Positions 18,545-27,715 are shown, counted from the stretch's first letter. The stretch is DNA of 64,000 nucleotides from Thermocrispum agreste DSM 44070 (GCF_000427905.1 NZ_KE386604.1:794885-858884), one strand, 5' to 3'. The notes: a model not told the origin generated them from the sequence alone. Numbers and translations: made by a program.

Positions 18545-20278
18545 ATGAACGCGACGGGATCCACCGCACCCTCGGGGCGACTGGGAGTCGACGAGCGAGC
18601 AGAGAACTGGCGGCGGCTGGGCGAGGAAGAGTTCGACGTCCTGGTCATCGGTGGCGGCGTGGTCGGCGCGGGCACCGCGTTGGACGCCGCCACCAGGGGC
18701 CTGCGTGTGGCCCTGGTGGAGGCCAGGGACCTGGCGTCGGGCACGTCCAGCCGGTCGAGCAAGCTTTTCCACGGTGGCCTGCGTTACCTGGAGCAGCTGG
18801 AGTTCGGGCTGGTGCGGGAGGCGCTGCGGGAGCGCGAGCTCATGCTCACCCGCATCGCGCCGCACCTGGTCAAGCCGGTGTCGTTCCTCTACCCGCTGAC
18901 GCACCGGGTCTGGGAGAGGCCCTACACCGCGACCGGCTTGTTCCTCTACGACCGGATGGGCGGCGCCAAGTCGGTGCCCGGTCAGCAGCACTTGACCAGG
19001 GCGGGAGCGCTGCGCATGGTGCCCGCGCTGCGGCGAGACAAGCTGGTCGGCGGCATCCGGTACTTCGATGCGCAAGCCGACGACGCCCGGCACACGCTGA
19101 CCGTGGCGCGGACGGCGGCGCAGTACGGCGCGGTCATCCGCACGTCGACCCAGGTGGTCGACTTCCTGCACGAGTCGGACCGGGTGTCCGGTGTGCGGGT
19201 GCGTGACGTGGAGACCGGTGAGGAGACCGACGTCCAGGCGGGCGTGGTCGTCAACTGCGCGGGTGTGTGGACCGACCAGGTGCTGCAGATGTCCGGCAGC
19301 CGGGGCCGCTTCCGGGTACGGGCGTCCAAGGGCGTGCACATCGTGGTGCCCCGGGAGAAGATCGTCTCGGATTCCGGGGTCATCCTGCGCACGCCGACGT
19401 CGGTGCTGTTCATCATCCCGTGGAAGGGTCACTGGATCATCGGCACCACGGACACCGACTGGCATCTCGACCTGGCGCACCCGGCGGCCACCGCCAAGGA
19501 CATCGCCTACATCCTGGACCAGGTCAACTCGGTGCTGAACACCCCGCTGACCACCGACGACATCGAAGGCGTCTACGCCGGGCTGCGGCCGCTGCTGGCC
19601 GGGGAGTCGGAGCAGACGTCGAAGCTGTCCCGGGAGCACGCGGTGGCGCGGACGGCGCCGGGGTTGGTGGCCATCGCGGGCGGCAAGTACACCACGTACC
19701 GGGTGATGGCGGCCGACGCCGTCGACGCGGCCGCGAACGAGCTGCCGATCCGGGTTCAGTCGTCGATCACCGACAAGGTGCCGCTGCTCGGCGCGGACGG
19801 CTACCACGCGCTGGTCAACCAGGCCGATCAGCTGGCCGTGCGGCACGGCCTGCACCCGTACCGGGTCCGGCACCTGCTGGACCGCTACGGGTCGCTGATC
19901 TACGAGGTGCTGGATCTGGCCAACGGCCGGCCCGACCTGTTGCGGCCGATCGCCGAAGCACCCGACTACCTGCGGGTGGAAGCGGTGTACGCGGTGACCC
20001 ACGAAGGCGCGCTGCACCTGGAGGACGTGCTGGCCCGCCGGACGCGGATCTCGATCGAGTACCCGCACCGGGGTACGGCCTGCGCGGACGAGGTGGCCGA
20101 GCTGATCGCGGAGCCCCTCGGTTGGTCGCAGCAGACGATCAAGCGCGAGGTCGAGCTGTACAACGCGCGGGTCACCGCCGAGCGGGAGGCGCAGCAGCAG
20201 CCGGACGACGAAGCAGCCGACAAGCGGCGGCGTGCCGCGCCGGATGTGCGGGCCGGGGTGGTGGTTCCGGCCGGTTGA
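18545..20278 (+). CDS. glpD: Aerobic glycerol-3-phosphate dehydrogenase
   Basis: 577 residues, ATG at 18545 with TACCGT (18533-18538) 6 nt upstream, so probably leaderless. FAD-binding VIGGGVVGAGTALDAATRG at residues ~32-50, then ARDLASGTSSRSSKLFHGGL and RYLEQLEFGLVREAL, both diagnostic for GlpD. GGKYTTYRVMAADAVD marks the second FAD contact, and the C-terminal helical domain carries YAVTHEGALHLEDVLARRTR. Oxidises glycerol 3-phosphate to dihydroxyacetone phosphate, passing electrons to quinone at the membrane. Its last ~40 residues are a Gln/Asp/Arg-rich tail not needed for the fold. The 3' end is partly duplicated downstream (20390-20437). Confidence 0.96.
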   Translation: MNATGSTAPSGRLGVDERAENWRRLGEEEFDVLVIGGGVVGAGTALDAATRGLRVALVEARDLASGTSSRSSKLFHGGLRYLEQLEFGLVREALRERELMLTRIAPHLVKPVSFLYPLTHRVWERPYTATGLFLYDRMGGAKSVPGQQHLTRAGALRMVPALRRDKLVGGIRYFDAQADDARHTLTVARTAAQYGAVIRTSTQVVDFLHESDRVSGVRVRDVETGEETDVQAGVVVNCAGVWTDQVLQMSGSRGRFRVRASKGVHIVVPREKIVSDSGVILRTPTSVLFIIPWKGHWIIGTTDTDWHLDLAHPAATAKDIAYILDQVNSVLNTPLTTDDIEGVYAGLRPLLAGESEQTSKLSREHAVARTAPGLVAIAGGKYTTYRVMAADAVDAAANELPIRVQSSITDKVPLLGADGYHALVNQADQLAVRHGLHPYRVRHLLDRYGSLIYEVLDLANGRPDLLRPIAEAPDYLRVEAVYAVTHEGALHLEDVLARRTRISIEYPHRGTACADEVAELIAEPLGWSQQTIKREVELYNARVTAEREAQQQPDDEAADKRRRAAPDVRAGVVVPAG

Positions 20279-20437
20279 TGGCTGGCTGGCGGCCGCGGGG
20301 TAGTGGTTGCTGCGTGGTGTGCTGGTGGTCGTGCGGTGTTGGGCTGGTGGGTTGTCGACGAGGTGGCCTGCCAGCGGGCGGTGCCGGGTGTGCGGGCTGG
20401 GGTGGCAGCCCCGGCCGGTTGATGGCCGGCCGCGGGG
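20246..20437. repeat. Imperfect direct repeat of the glpD 3' end
   Basis: The last codons of glpD, stop and following bases (from 20246) recur at 20390-20437, a spacing of 144 bp. The second copy would read VRAGVAAPAG-stop against VRAGVVVPAG-stop in glpD, with a four-base deletion shortly after the stop. Roughly 40 of 48 bases match in my hand alignment. The copy is non-coding because it has no gene body in front of it. Confidence 0.65.
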
Positions 20438-20439
20438 GA

Positions 20440-20994
20440 TCAGCGCCCGGGTGCTGCTTCCTGCGCGCCGCTGGTGATCGTCCAGCGCTGCGCCGGCAGG
20501 CCGTCGACGCCGGTCGTCGTGCCGGTGTAGGTGAACCCGCACCGGGCGGCGAGCGCAGCCGAGGCGGTGTTGTCCTCGTCGCAGACGTAGTCGATGCGGG
20601 CCAGCTCCAGCGCGCCGAAACCGAACCGCACGGCGGCCGAAAGCGCCGCTGCGCCGACGCCACGCTTGCGCGTGACCGGATGGACCCAGATCGCCGCCTC
20701 CGGCGGCGAAAGGGCGGACGGGTGCAGGTTCTTCAACCCGACCTCGCCGAGCAGGAACCCGGTCGTCGGCTCCGCGATCGCCCAGGACGCGCGCTGGTTC
20801 AGCTTCCATTCCCTGGCCCGGGTCGCGATGTAGTCGCCCGCCTCGTCGATGGTCTCGATCCGGTACGCGCGCACGAACCGGCGCATCGCCGGGTCGGAAA
20901 ACGCCTTCACCAGCGCGGGCCGGTCGTCCAGCCGGTCGTCGGCGCGGAAGGCGCGCAGGTAGCAGGTACCCGCGTTGATCTCCACCGGTTCCAT
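20440..20994 (-). CDS. GNAT family acetyltransferase (RimJ/RimL-like)
   Basis: 184 residues, ATG at 20994 with AAAGGCGG upstream. Typical RimJ/RimL-like GNAT order: CYLRAFRADDRLDDRPAL, then the acceptor region WAIAEPTTGFLLGEVGLKNL, the acetyl-CoA-binding [20 protein letters not shown] and the closing ALAARCGFTYTGT. Would transfer acetyl from acetyl-CoA to an amine, possibly a protein N-terminus or a small molecule. It faces glpD tail to tail, and the next gene upstream (DUF1707) ends 26 bp away on the same strand, so the two may share a transcript. Substrate unknown. Confidence 0.85.
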   Translation of the reverse strand: MEPVEINAGTCYLRAFRADDRLDDRPALVKAFSDPAMRRFVRAYRIETIDEAGDYIATRAREWKLNQRASWAIAEPTTGFLLGEVGLKNLHPSALSPPEAAIWVHPVTRKRGVGAAALSAAVRFGFGALELARIDYVCDEDNTASAALAARCGFTYTGTTTGVDGLPAQRWTITSGAQEAAPGR

Positions 20995-21020
20995 GTGCCG
21001 CCTTTCAGCCCTGCCGTCTG

Positions 21021-21437
21021 TCAGCGATACCCCTGTTTGCCGATCGCCCTGATCACGATGATGGTGACGGCGGGCAGCAGGAAGACCGGCCAGAAACCCC
21101 GCGCCACGAAGAAGAACAGCACCACGGCGACGATGGCCGCGATCGGCACCGCGGACGTCACGAAGCGGTCGGCGAGCCCGCGCGGCCGCGAGGCGGCGGG
21201 CGGTGCGGTGCGCTCCGGCTCCGGCAGCTTGCTGACCAGCACTTCCGGATGCGGATCCGGCAGATCGCGGAAGATCGGCACCAGGTCGCCGCGCGTCTTG
21301 GCGGCCACGATCTGCGCGGATCGTTCGCCGTACTCGTCGATGTCCAGCCGCCCGTTGGCCATGTGGACGTTCAACGCCTCCAAGGCCTGCTCACGTTCGG
21401 CGTCGCTGATCCGCAACTCCGGCCTGTCCGGGTTCAC
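21021..21437 (-). CDS. DUF1707 domain membrane protein
   Basis: 138 residues from the GTG at 21437. A TACGAT box ends 7 nt before that codon, suggesting a leaderless message; an in-frame start further up would add 27 poorly conserved residues. The N-terminal ~55 residues are a DUF1707 domain (RISDAEREQALEALNVHMAN, then GRLDIDEYGERSAQIVAAKT). A linker with EPERTAPPAASRP leads to two hydrophobic helices (VPIAAIVAVVLFFFVARGF and WPVFLLPAVTIIVIRAIG). DUF1707 proteins are very common in actinomycetes and are thought to act in membrane-associated regulation, without proven mechanism. Located between the GNAT gene and accA3. Confidence 0.85.
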   Translation of the reverse strand: MNPDRPELRISDAEREQALEALNVHMANGRLDIDEYGERSAQIVAAKTRGDLVPIFRDLPDPHPEVLVSKLPEPERTAPPAASRPRGLADRFVTSAVPIAAIVAVVLFFFVARGFWPVFLLPAVTIIVIRAIGKQGYR

Positions 21438-21518
21438 ACCATCGATCGTACGGGCCCCGGCGCCGCCTTGGCTGCACCGATTCCGCCGCCGCACCGCACA
21501 GGCCGGCCGTTCGCGCAC

Positions 21519-23327
21519 TCAGTCCTTGATCTCGAACAGCACCTGACCCTGGCTGACCGTGTCGCCGACCGCGCAGCTCAGGCCGGTCACCGTGCCCGCC
21601 TTGTGCGCGGTCACCGGGTTCTCCATCTTCATCGCCTCGAGCACCACCACCAGCTCGCCCGCCTCGACCTGCTGGCCGTCCTGCACCGGCAGCTTGACGA
21701 TCGTGCCCTGCATCGGCGCGGTGACCGCGTCACCGGAGACCGCGGCCTTCTTGCCGCCGCCACGCTTGCGCGGCTTCGTGCGCTGACCAGCCGCGGTGGG
21801 GCCGCCGCCGACGGCCAGCCCGGCCGGGAGCGAGACCTCCAGCCGGCGCCCGCCGACCTCCACGACGATGGTCTGCCGCTCGCCCTCGTCCGCGGCGTCC
21901 TCGGTCCCTTCGCCGTCCGCGGTGAACGGCTCGACCGTGTTGTTCCACTCGGTCTCGATCCACCGGGTGTGCACGGCGAAACCGTCCTCGGCGGTGAAGG
22001 CCGGGTCACGGACGATCAGCCGATGGAACGGCAGCACCGTGGCCATGCCCTCCACCTGCATCTCGTCCAGCGCCCGGCGGCTGCGCTCCAGCGCGTTCTG
22101 CCGGTCGGAACCGGTGACGATCACCTTGGCCAGCAGCGAGTCGAACTGCCCGCCGATGACCGTGCCTTCCTCGATCCCGGTGTCCACCCGCACGCCGGGA
22201 CCGCTGGGCAGCCGCAGCTTGGTCACCGTGCCGGGGGCGGGCAGGAAGTTCCGCCCGGCGTCCTCGCCGTTGATGCGGAACTCGATGCTGTGGCCGCGCG
22301 GCTGCGGGTCCTCGGTGAAGCGCAGCTTCTCGCCGGCGGCGATGCGGAACTGTTCCCGCACCAGGTCGATGCCGGTGGTTTCCTCCGACACCGGGTGTTC
22401 GACCTGCAACCGGGTGTTGACCTCGAGGAACGAGATCACACCGTCCCGGCCCACCAGGTACTCCACCGTGCCCGCGCCCCAGTAGCCCGCCTCGCGGCAG
22501 ATGGCCTTGGCGCTGCTGTGGATCTTCTCCCGCTGCTCGTCGGTCAGAAACGGCGCGGGCGCCTCCTCGACCAGCTTCTGATGCCTTCGCTGCAGCGAGC
22601 AGTCCCGGGTGCCGACCACGATGACGTTGCCGTGCTGGTCGGCCAGCACCTGCGCTTCCACGTGCCGCGGCTTGTCCAGGTAGCGCTCGACGAAGCACTC
22701 GCCGCGGCCGAACGCCGCGACCGCCTCCCTGGTCGCCGACTCGAACAGCTCGGGGATCTCGTCCAGGGTGCGGGCCACCTTGAGCCCACGGCCGCCGCCG
22801 CCGAACGCCGCCTTGATGGCCACCGGGAGCCCGTGCTCCTCGGCGAACGCCACCACCTCGTCCGGGCCGCTCACCGGGTCCTTGGTGCCCGGCACCAGCG
22901 GCGCGCCGGCCCTCATGGCGATCTGCCGGGCGGTGACCTTGTCCCCCAGCGCACGGATCGCCTGCGGTGACGGGCCGATCCAGGTCAGGCCCGCGTCGAT
23001 GACGGCCTGCGCGAAGTCCGCGTTCTCCGACAGGAAGCCGTAGCCGGGGTGGACCGCGTCGGCGCCGGACCGCTTGGCGACGTCGAGCAGCTTCTCGACT
23101 ACCAGATAGGTCTCCGCGGCGGTGCTTCCGCCAAGTGCGAACGCTTCGTCTGCCAGCCGGACGAACGGCGCGTCGCGGTCCGGGTCGGCGTAGACCGCGA
23201 CCGATGCCAATCCCGCGTCCCGTGCGGCGCGGATGACCCGCACGGCGATTTCGCCCCGGTTCGCGACGAGCACCTTGGTGACCGGGCCGGCGAGACCCGG
23301 TCGCGTGCTGGCTGTGCTCTGCGGCAC
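21519..23327 (-). CDS. accA3: Acyl-CoA carboxylase alpha subunit (biotin carboxylase + BCCP)
   Basis: 602 residues from the GTG at 23327, chosen because AGGAGGT lies a few bases upstream; a TTG at 23342 would place that site inside the gene. Biotin carboxylase N-terminal domain ([20 protein letters not shown]), ATP-grasp loop with [14 protein letters not shown] and [20 protein letters not shown]. The C-terminal biotinyl domain ends in [10 protein letters not shown], the biotin lysine being about residue 567. It charges biotin with CO2 and supplies it to AccD beta subunits; AccA3 is the shared alpha subunit for acetyl-, propionyl- and long-chain acyl-CoA carboxylases. accE5-accD5 and birA are 4-7 kb to the right. 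Confidence 0.97.
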   Translation of the reverse strand: MPQSTASTRPGLAGPVTKVLVANRGEIAVRVIRAARDAGLASVAVYADPDRDAPFVRLADEAFALGGSTAAETYLVVEKLLDVAKRSGADAVHPGYGFLSENADFAQAVIDAGLTWIGPSPQAIRALGDKVTARQIAMRAGAPLVPGTKDPVSGPDEVVAFAEEHGLPVAIKAAFGGGGRGLKVARTLDEIPELFESATREAVAAFGRGECFVERYLDKPRHVEAQVLADQHGNVIVVGTRDCSLQRRHQKLVEEAPAPFLTDEQREKIHSSAKAICREAGYWGAGTVEYLVGRDGVISFLEVNTRLQVEHPVSEETTGIDLVREQFRIAAGEKLRFTEDPQPRGHSIEFRINGEDAGRNFLPAPGTVTKLRLPSGPGVRVDTGIEEGTVIGGQFDSLLAKVIVTGSDRQNALERSRRALDEMQVEGMATVLPFHRLIVRDPAFTAEDGFAVHTRWIETEWNNTVEPFTADGEGTEDAADEGERQTIVVEVGGRRLEVSLPAGLAVGGGPTAAGQRTKPRKRGGGKKAAVSGDAVTAPMQGTIVKLPVQDGQQVEAGELVVVLEAMKMENPVTAHKAGTVTGLSCAVGDTVSQGQVLFEIKD

Positions 23328-23670
23328 GCCTACCTCCTGCAACGTTGCGCCGGCCGCTCACCGGAGCAGCCGGTTGGTGGCCTGCGTGCAGTGTACGGAT
23401 CCCTGCGCCCGTCGTGGCTGTAAGACGGCTCACGCTCAGGCGAGCGTGCATTCCGGACCGCAGGCTTGCCTCAGGTGTTTCCTGACGTCTCGGACAGGCG
23501 TAGTGATCTGCGGCGACGGTGAGGACGGCAGTCGCGGAACGACCTGATCCGGAAGGGCAAGGCGGCCGAGAACGATCTTCGTCACACCGGTGGGCACAAG
23601 TGTCGAATGCGCGGGGTGTCCGGCGTCGTCGTGCCGGGCGGAGCAGCCGTCGCTCGTCTATCGTCACGCT
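23328..23670. promoter_or_regulatory. Long divergent regulatory region upstream of accA3 with an 18-bp palindrome
   Basis: 343 bp without a gene between accA3 (minus) and a putative anchored protein (plus). It holds a perfect palindrome CACGCTC-AGGC-GAGCGTG (23431-23448), about 105 bp upstream of the accA3 start, suited to a dimeric repressor. A TATCGT box (23659-23664) precedes the plus-strand GTG by 6 nt. No other structure was seen. Which factor binds the palindrome cannot be told from sequence. Confidence 0.5.
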
Positions 23671-24378
23671 GTGCAATCGACATCGCGTTCGGTGAAAGTC
23701 ACCTTCGTGGTGGCGGTCGTGGTGACTATCGCGGCGCTGGGGACTGCCGTCGCTTTGCGGATGGTCCGCGCGGAACGTGCGGACGACGGTTCCTCCACGC
23801 GATCGTCGACCGCTGTCGAGAACGCTGCCGAGCGGTGCGGGGAACTCCCGTGCGAGGTGCTGACCAGCGTCCCGGTGGGCTCGACGACCGTCGAGCTTTT
23901 GGCCGATCCCGACGGCAAGCACGGGCGACTGCGGTTCCGCGACGACAACGGGCCGTCGTTGCGCAAGACGGCGTTGGGGGACCTGGGCGTACACGTGACG
24001 CAGAAGTCGCTGTCGTGCGCCGACGGCCCGACCAAAGCGTGTGTGGTGCGCGGAACGCTGGAGGGCGGCCTGGTCGGCGAGGTCTTCGTGTCGCGCGGCA
24101 GCGGATGGGCGGCGGTCACCAGGCCGTACTTCTCGACCGCCAAGATGATCGAGCTGGTCCAGGTCACCGACGACGCCACTCCCGAGGTCGTGCTGGCCCA
24201 GTTCCCCGATTGTGCGGCTCCCTCCAGCGGGGCGTGCGACGAGTCCTGGGTGGAGGTGGAAGTCTTCCGCCTGGACGGCTCGTCGCTCGGTTGTGGAGGG
24301 CCCTACTCGTCGATCACCCGGATCCCTGGCTGGCCGGACATCGACCTCGCCGAGGAGCCCTTGAGGTCCTGTGCCTGA
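23671..24378 (+). CDS. Membrane-anchored extracytoplasmic protein, unknown
   Basis: 235 residues from the GTG at 23671, which is 6 nt behind a TATCGT box. A hydrophobic segment SVKVTFVVAVVVTIAALGTA follows a short N-terminus and no clear cleavage site is present, so it probably stays as an anchor. The outside part has eight or so cysteines in pairs (AERCGELPCEVL, SCADGPTKACVV, FPDCAAPSSGACDESW), a beta-type pattern and a final GGPYSSITRIPGWPDIDLAEEPL. The family is not one I recognise; similar proteins with a C-terminal SSITRI-like end occur in actinomycetes as hypothetical secreted proteins. A hairpin at 24461-24496 follows. Confidence 0.7.
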   Translation: MQSTSRSVKVTFVVAVVVTIAALGTAVALRMVRAERADDGSSTRSSTAVENAAERCGELPCEVLTSVPVGSTTVELLADPDGKHGRLRFRDDNGPSLRKTALGDLGVHVTQKSLSCADGPTKACVVRGTLEGGLVGEVFVSRGSGWAAVTRPYFSTAKMIELVQVTDDATPEVVLAQFPDCAAPSSGACDESWVEVEVFRLDGSSLGCGGPYSSITRIPGWPDIDLAEEPLRSCA

Positions 24379-24460
24379 CGTCCGAGCCAGCTGCCGCGGG
24401 CCGGGGACGGCTTTCGGCGACGGTCGCATGCTCCGAAGCGTGCGGTGCAGCTGACGAGCA

Positions 24461-24496
24461 GAGGCGCCCCGGCTGATCTGCTTGCCAGGGCGCCTC
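24461..24496. terminator. Nine-bp-stem hairpin between convergent genes
   Basis: GAGGCGCCC (24461-24469) pairs perfectly with GGGCGCCTC (24488-24496) over an 18-nt loop. It lies between the anchored protein gene ending at 24378 and the symporter gene ending at 24538 from the other strand, a natural place for a two-way terminator. Confidence 0.55.
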
Positions 24497-24537
24497 GTGC
24501 GTGGCCGTGGTGTCAGGCCGCGGCCGTGTCCGGCACT

Positions 24538-25938
24538 TCAGGCTCGTGCCGGTTCGGTGGCCGTCCTGTGCGGGGTTTCCGGTCGAGGTGACGGCTGCTC
24601 GCCGGTGTCCTCCAGCAGCGGCGGACGGCTCGGCGCCTGCAGCACCTCGTCGTCGAGCAACCCTTCCGAGCGCGACACGACGACCGGCACCACGATCTGG
24701 CCGGCCACGTTGGTCGCGGTGCGGATCATGTCGATGATCGGGTTGATCGAGTAGAACAGCGCGATCCCCAGCGCGATCTGTTCCGGTGGCAGGCCGACGA
24801 CGGTGGCCGACAGGGTCAGGGCGGTGAGCCAGCCGGTGGTGCCCGCGGTGGCCAGCGCGCCGAACACGGCGGCCGCCACGATGCCCGCGTACTGCCCGAT
24901 GCTCAGCGTGATCCCGGAAATGTTGGCGATGAAGATGACGCCGACGGCCGGGAAGACGGCCGCGCAGCCGTCCATCTTCGTGGTGCTGGCCAGCGGAACG
25001 GCGAACCCGGCGTAAGCGGGCGGGACCCCGAGGTTGACCGCGGTCTGCCTGGTCAGCGGCAGTGTGGCGCCGGAGGACTGGGAGGCGAACGCGAACTGCA
25101 GCGTCGTCCACGCCTTGCTGAAGAACCTGGCTGGGGACACCTTGGCCACCAGCCGCAGCAGGATCGGGTAGACGACGAACAACACCAGCAGCGTCCCGGC
25201 GTAGACGGCCAGCGTGGCGGACGCCAGTGGGCGGAACAGCTCGTCCCCGTAGGTGGCCACCGCGGCCCCGATCAGGCCGAACACGCCGAGCGGCGCGAGC
25301 AGCACGATCCACCGCAGATACCGCTGGACGATCTCGAAGACGCTCGCGTTGAGGTCGACGAAGGGCTTGGCCCGTTCGCCGAGCGAGTAGGCGGCAGCCC
25401 CCGCGATCACCGCCAGGAACACCACCTGCAGCGTGCCGCCCTCGGCGAACGCGGCGACCACGTTGCCCGGGATCAGGCTCTCCAGGAAGCTCCACCACGA
25501 GCCCCAGTTCGACACGCTCTCCGCGGCCCGTGCGGTGTTCTCCTCGGTCGGCGCCGCGTTCAGCCCGCCCGCGCCCGGGTCGATCAGCAGACCGACCGCG
25601 ATGCCGATCAGCACGGCGATGAACGAGGTGATGGCGAACCACAGCACCGTCTTGCCGCCCAGCCGCGCGGCTTCCTTGCCCCCGCCCAGCTGGCGCAGCG
25701 AGTTGATGCCCACCACGATCGCGGTGAACACCAGCGGCAGCACGGCCAGCTGCAACAGGGTGGTGAACGTGGACCCGACGGCGTCCAGCGCGTCGCTCAG
25801 CCATGCCGTTTCGGTGCTGCGCGCGATGGCGCCGGCCAGCACACCGAGCAGCAATGCGGCGATGACCGCGCTGCCGAACACGCGCGGGCGCGTGTAGGTA
25901 CGCAGGAACGACCTTTCCCGGTCGGATGTCTGTGACAC
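24538..25938 (-). CDS. Dicarboxylate/amino acid:cation symporter (DAACS family)
   Basis: 466 residues, GTG at 25938 with GGAGG upstream. Eight hydrophobic spans plus re-entrant regions, including VFGSAVIAALLLGVLAGAIA and LLQLAVLPLVFTAIVVGINS. The family signatures are present: a serine-rich loop FASQSSGATLPLT (hairpin 1), the GCAAVFPAVGVIFIANISG segment corresponding to the cation/substrate-binding NMDGT region (here KMDGCA), and a second hairpin GTTGWLTALTLSATVVGLP. Imports C4-dicarboxylates or acidic amino acids with Na+ or H+. It interrupts the block that is otherwise accA3-maf-accE5-accD5, and appears single-gene. The Cys in place of Thr in the NMDGT region may shift ion or substrate preference. 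Confidence 0.9.
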   Translation of the reverse strand: MSQTSDRERSFLRTYTRPRVFGSAVIAALLLGVLAGAIARSTETAWLSDALDAVGSTFTTLLQLAVLPLVFTAIVVGINSLRQLGGGKEAARLGGKTVLWFAITSFIAVLIGIAVGLLIDPGAGGLNAAPTEENTARAAESVSNWGSWWSFLESLIPGNVVAAFAEGGTLQVVFLAVIAGAAAYSLGERAKPFVDLNASVFEIVQRYLRWIVLLAPLGVFGLIGAAVATYGDELFRPLASATLAVYAGTLLVLFVVYPILLRLVAKVSPARFFSKAWTTLQFAFASQSSGATLPLTRQTAVNLGVPPAYAGFAVPLASTTKMDGCAAVFPAVGVIFIANISGITLSIGQYAGIVAAAVFGALATAGTTGWLTALTLSATVVGLPPEQIALGIALFYSINPIIDMIRTATNVAGQIVVPVVVSRSEGLLDDEVLQAPSRPPLLEDTGEQPSPRPETPHRTATEPARA

Positions 25939-26085
25939 GATGCCCTCCAGGTGAATCGGCGCCGGTAGGCGCCCCCGGACGAGGGTCCTCCGATCGGGTG
26001 GTCGTGGACAGTTCGCCCACTATGCGGGAACGGGAATAATTCCTGACGCCGGCGACGATCGCGCGTGCCTGGCGTGGATGCTGGG

Positions 26086-26727
26086 TCAGAGGTCGTCGGC
26101 GTCCGGTCGCCACAGGTCGGTGACGCGCACCCCGACCTCGCTGAGCAGCCGGCGGGTCAGCGGCAGGCTGATGCCGATGACACTGGACGGATCACCGTCG
26201 ACACCTTCCACGAACCAGCCGCCCAGGCCGTCCAGGGTGAAGGCCCCCGCGACGCGCAGCGGCTCGCCGGAGGCCACGTACGCCTCGAGCTCGGCTTCGC
26301 TGGGACGGCCCCAGCGCACCACGGTCGACTCGCTGGCCGAGGCCTCCTTGACCCGCGCATCGCCGTCCAGCCGGACGACCGCGTGCCCGGTGATCAGCGT
26401 GCCGGAGCGGCCGGCCATGCGCCGCCACCGTTGCCTGGCGACGTCGGCGGTGCCGGGTTTGCCCACCACCTCGCCGTCGAACGACAACATCGAGTCACAG
26501 CCGACGACGACCGACTCGCCGGTGTGTCCCTCGGCGGTCAGCTCGTCGGCCACCGCGGCGGCCTTGGCCTGGGCGAGGCGCACCACGAGCTGCTCCGGAG
26601 TGGGGTCGGACAGCTCCGCGGCCACGGCGTCCTCGTCGATGCCGGACACCCGCACGACCGGGTCGATCCCGGCGGCGCGCAGCACCGCGCGGCGGGCAGG
26701 GGAGGCGGAAGCCAGCACGAACCGCAT
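26086..26727 (-). CDS. maf: Maf-type nucleotide pyrophosphatase
   Basis: 213 residues, ATG at 26727 with a TAGACT box 8 nt upstream (leaderless candidate). Starts FVLASASPARRAVLRAAGI, the Maf signature loop, followed by VVVGCDSMLSFDGEVVGKP with the catalytic Asp and the KP motif, and IGISLPLTRRLLSEVG near the end. Maf proteins hydrolyse non-canonical or modified nucleoside triphosphates (m5UTP/dTTP types) to monophosphates, and have been linked to cell-division arrest in Bacillus. In M. tuberculosis the homologue (Rv3282) is next to accE5-accD5 as well. Confidence 0.93.
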   Translation of the reverse strand: MRFVLASASPARRAVLRAAGIDPVVRVSGIDEDAVAAELSDPTPEQLVVRLAQAKAAAVADELTAEGHTGESVVVGCDSMLSFDGEVVGKPGTADVARQRWRRMAGRSGTLITGHAVVRLDGDARVKEASASESTVVRWGRPSEAELEAYVASGEPLRVAGAFTLDGLGGWFVEGVDGDPSSVIGISLPLTRRLLSEVGVRVTDLWRPDADDL

Positions 26728-27087
26728 GACTGCGGAGTCTAGGCCGAACTTGCCTGGGCACCGGTGCAGGCCGCCCGCTGCTGTGCCGTGGTGAATGGGT
26801 GCGGGACGGTGATGCTCAGACGGTGATGCTCACAGCTGCGGGACGGTGATGCTCACTGTCGGGCTCCTGCCCGCGAGTCGTGCCGCTGCGCCGGTGATTT
26901 GTCGACAAATCACCGGGTAATCCCCGGCGCGGCCGTCGATCATCTTCCGGATTGGTCGATCGGCATGGCCGCGGACGATGGCCGGGACACCGGTGCTTCG
27001 TGATCGCTTCACCGTTCCCGCGACGAGGTTCCCGCGACTGCGTAGTGGCCGTTGACCGCATGGCAAACCTCGATGCGGCAGCACGCT
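26728..27087. other. Gene-poor spacer upstream of maf
   Basis: No credible gene was seen here. Around 26798-26865 a short unit GCGGGACGGTGATGCTCA recurs about three times with small changes, forming a minor tandem repeat. The part next to maf holds its TAGACT box (26736-26741). The rest has no feature I can name. Confidence 0.5.
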
Positions 27088-27410
27088 CGTCTCCGCGTGT
27101 GCGCAGCGGCCGTGCAGCGAGCGCCTTCTCGCGTGCCTGCTGCACCCCCGTCTCCGCATGTGCGCGGCGGCGTGCGGATCATCCCCAAGCTCTAGCACTA
27201 CCGCCCAACCCGTCTCCGCGTGTGCGTGGTGGCGTGGTGCCGGGTCCGGGTGGGCGGGCCGTCGTGTCCTCGGGTTGTGCGAGGGTCAGGTGCTGTTCGT
27301 CTCCGCGTGTGCGTGGTGGCGTGGTGCCGGGTCCGGGTGGGCGGGCCGTCGCGTTCCCGAGCTGTGCGAGGGCCAGGGGCTGCTCGTCTCAGCGTGTGCG
27401 CGGCGGCCAC
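27088..27410. repeat. Tandem repeat array, last units with exact 87-bp period
   Basis: A core CGTCTCCGCGTGTGCG recurs with few changes at 27088, 27149, 27211, 27298 and 27385. The first spacings are 61 and 62 bp; the last two are exactly 87 bp, and the 27211 and 27298 units are nearly identical for about 60 bases. All frames read through the 87-bp units because 87 is a multiple of three, so the long open frames seen here on both strands (for example WWRGAGSGWAGRR) are likely products of the repeat rather than genes. It lies between maf and accE5, downstream of accE5 in transcription terms. Confidence 0.75.
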
Positions 27411-27469
27411 CGTGCCCAGGACAGAGCCCGTTCCGGCCGCCCGGCACGCCGCCCCGGCAGGCAGGTTCG

Positions 27470-27715
27470 CTACCGCAGCCGGGCGGAGGCCCGCCAGGCT
27501 CCGGGCCCCGGCCGCAGCGGCTGCCGCAGCCGTGGCTCGACGTCCGCCCACGCCGACCGCGCCGCTGGCTTGTCCTTCTGCTGCGCGGTGGCTGCGCTGA
27601 CCGCAACCAGCGCCGCGGTCAGCGCAGCCAGCTCCTCGTCGTCCGGCGTGCCTCGGACGACCCGCAGGAACGGCCGCTTCTCGTCGTCCTTCGCACTGCT
27701 CTTCTCACCGGTCAT
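27470..27715 (-). CDS. accE5: Acyl-CoA carboxylase epsilon subunit
   Basis: 81 residues, ATG at 27715 overlapping the accD5 stop (ATGA at 27712-27715). The conserved part is [20 protein letters not shown], the diagnostic epsilon-subunit motif, then a Trp-containing [13 protein letters not shown] tail. AccE binds AccD5/AccA3 and raises the activity of the propionyl-CoA/acetyl-CoA carboxylase. The overlap ensures co-translation with accD5. Epsilon subunits are found in actinomycetes only, which supports the taxonomic reading. Confidence 0.92.
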   Translation of the reverse strand: MTGEKSSAKDDEKRPFLRVVRGTPDDEELAALTAALVAVSAATAQQKDKPAARSAWADVEPRLRQPLRPGPGAWRASARLR

